Origin: Bryobacteraceae bacterium
Lineage (GTDB): Bacteria; Acidobacteriota; Terriglobia; Bryobacterales; Bryobacteraceae
Assembly: GCA_025350445.1 (NCBI GenBank)
Contig: JANXXV010000602.1
Span: forward strand, 1-7,622
Length of the DNA: 7,622 bases
Direction: 5' to 3'
The notes under the pieces were generated by a model. It was not told where the DNA came from, did not search any database, and worked only from the letters and a program-made list of their open reading frames with translations. The position numbers and the translations under genes are program-made. Position 1 is the stretch's first letter. Each line of letters starts with the position of its first letter. Shown one piece after another: positions 6,648-7,622 of the stretch.

Positions 6648-7503
6648 GGCTGTTCGTATGTACTCTGTCCTCGCCGGTCTTTTCTTCGCCGCCCTGCTGC
6701 AAGCGCAGGATCTCGATCTCCACCTCTATTCCGAGTTCCAGCGAATTCAATCGAATGGTAGCGCCGTCGAAGCCGACCGCGCTGACTATCCTCAGGAGAT
6801 CATCTCACCGCCGCTGATACGAAACGGGTTCACCACATTCCATGCCGCCGTTACCGGACGGCCCGGAATTCTCTACTGGATGGCCATTCAGACCAATCCG
6901 GCGAACGTTTTCCGTATCCGGGTCTACCGCGAGCAACCTGCCGGCGGCGGCATTCCCGACCAGCTCGTCGAAGAAGCGAAGCCTCTCTATTTCCTCGGCG
7001 TGATGCCGGACGTGCCCGTCGAGCGGACCACCCAGGTCTACCTGATCGATGTCTGGACACCGCCCGACACACCCGTCGGCCGCGTCAGGTTCGAGGTTCT
7101 GGTGAAGACGGGCCAATGGGTAGTCGCTCCGATGGAGGTCCGGGTGATCGCCGCCCGCCTGCCGGACCTTCCCGGCAAAGACTGCTGCGGAACGCTTCCC
7201 GAACCGGACCGCCCCGCCGACACCTCCGCATGGCCACCCCTCTTTGCCGCATTGGCGGGAGGCGCCTCCCCGCTGCCCCCCGCATCGGGGACAGTTCGCT
7301 CCGTCATCCGGCGCAACGCAATGCAGGACGCTGCGCTGGTGCGGTCCTTCGATGCCCAGACCCGATCCAACCTGCTGGATCGCGCCTGGCCAATTATGTT
7401 CGGACGGCTGCCCTTGGGGCCAGCATCCCTTCGAGGTGACGCCGAGGCGTATCTTCAGCTCCGGCGCCGGATCTGGGGATTCGCCAGCGATCTATTACAA
7501 TAA
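6646..7503 (+). CDS. Exported protein of unknown function
   Basis: 285 residues from ATG 6646. I do not recognise the family. The N-terminus MAVRMYSVLAGLFFAALLQA is a Sec signal peptide with cleavage near LQA-QD. ATG 6646 keeps an arginine in the n-region. ATG 6658 gives 281 residues and would be the start if TACAAT 6642-6647 is the promoter. ATG 6619 adds nine residues unlike a signal peptide. No candidate has a Shine-Dalgarno. Residues about 54-170 alternate hydrophobic strands (FTTFHAAV, GILYWMAI, FRIRVYRE, TTQVYLIDVW, VRFEVLVK, WVVAPMEVRVI) and suggest a beta-sandwich. A Cys180-Cys181 pair and a proline-rich linker follow, then a helical end (218-285). The mix suggests a periplasmic binding or adaptor protein rather than an enzyme (inference). 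The next gene starts 6 bp after its stop and is probably cotranscribed. Confidence 0.8.
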   Translation: MAVRMYSVLAGLFFAALLQAQDLDLHLYSEFQRIQSNGSAVEADRADYPQEIISPPLIRNGFTTFHAAVTGRPGILYWMAIQTNPANVFRIRVYREQPAGGGIPDQLVEEAKPLYFLGVMPDVPVERTTQVYLIDVWTPPDTPVGRVRFEVLVKTGQWVVAPMEVRVIAARLPDLPGKDCCGTLPEPDRPADTSAWPPLFAALAGGASPLPPASGTVRSVIRRNAMQDAALVRSFDAQTRSNLLDRAWPIMFGRLPLGPASLRGDAEAYLQLRRRIWGFASDLLQ

Positions 7504-7509
7504 GGGGAG
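7496..7509 (+). promoter_or_regulatory. TACAAT box and purine-rich stretch before the last gene
   Basis: TACAAT (7496-7501) ends 8 nt before ATG 7510 and overlaps the stop of the preceding gene (TAA 7501-7503). The stretch AAGGGGAG (7502-7509) touches the ATG. Its AGGGG core is only 2 nt from the start, closer than a usual Shine-Dalgarno. No -35 is visible. The box may be a promoter giving a near-leaderless transcript, or chance. Confidence 0.25.
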
Positions 7510-7622
7510 ATGCCTGCGCCCCGCATCCTCTTTTTGTTCCTGTTTCCCGTCCTCCTCCCCAGCCAGATCAATCCGGTCTTCTTGGATGAGGCGGATTTGC
7601 GCGACGACGCCTTGCTGCAAGC
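7510..7622 (+). CDS. N-terminus of an exported protein, 3' partial
   Basis: ATG 7510 opens a frame that runs to the right edge with no stop (37 complete codons). The start MPAPRILFLFLFPVLLPSQ is a typical Sec signal peptide: one arginine, a Leu/Phe-rich core, then a polar segment. An acidic stretch follows (FLDEADLRDDALLQ). The gene begins 6 bp after the preceding stop, so the two are probably in one operon. Too little is visible to name a family. Confidence 0.6.
   Translation, partial: MPAPRILFLFLFPVLLPSQINPVFLDEADLRDDALLQ

Overview
The window is GC-rich and gene-dense, and nearly everything in it encodes exported proteins. The gene families point to an environmental Acidobacteriota, probably of the Solibacter/Bryobacterales type. 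These families are a DUF1587/1595/1592/1588/1585 haem protein paired with a DUF1552 Tat protein, a seven-haem cytochrome fused to TPRs, and a secreted HEAT/Sel1 protein. Planctomycetota, Verrucomicrobiota and Myxococcota carry some of the same families. The placement is an inference from family content, because no marker gene is present.

Left part (3-3106, + strand): a translationally coupled pair. The first gene is cut by the left edge. It ends in TGA inside a GTGA overlap with the second gene, a Tat-exported DUF1552 protein. This pairing recurs in several phyla, and its biochemical function is not established.

Middle (3111-4904, - strand): a convergent gene whose stop lies only 4 bp from the DUF1552 stop. 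It encodes a secreted three-part protein: an alpha/beta-hydrolase-like domain whose nucleophile serine position holds glycine, a HEAT-like helical region, and C-terminal Sel1 repeats. Potential RNA hairpins lie on both sides of the convergent junction.

Divergent intergenic region (4905-5094, 190 bp): this is the longest gap between genes in the window. It holds an AT-rich imperfect palindrome that runs into the start codon of the - strand gene, a 20-codon ORF with a good Shine-Dalgarno sequence, and a plausible sigma70-type promoter facing the cytochrome gene.

Right part (5095-7622, + strand): a seven-haem c-type cytochrome with C-terminal TPRs is followed by a short gap. Next come an exported protein of unknown function with a predicted beta-rich core and, 6 bp further on, the first 37 codons of another exported protein cut by the right edge. 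The last two genes both have TACAAT just upstream of their start codons.

I see no tRNA, rRNA, CRISPR array, insertion sequence or prophage element. The window reads as ordinary chromosomal coding sequence for periplasmic or surface proteins, many of them haem-linked. The most unusual items are the catalytically questionable hydrolase-HEAT-Sel1 fusion and the palindrome at its start.
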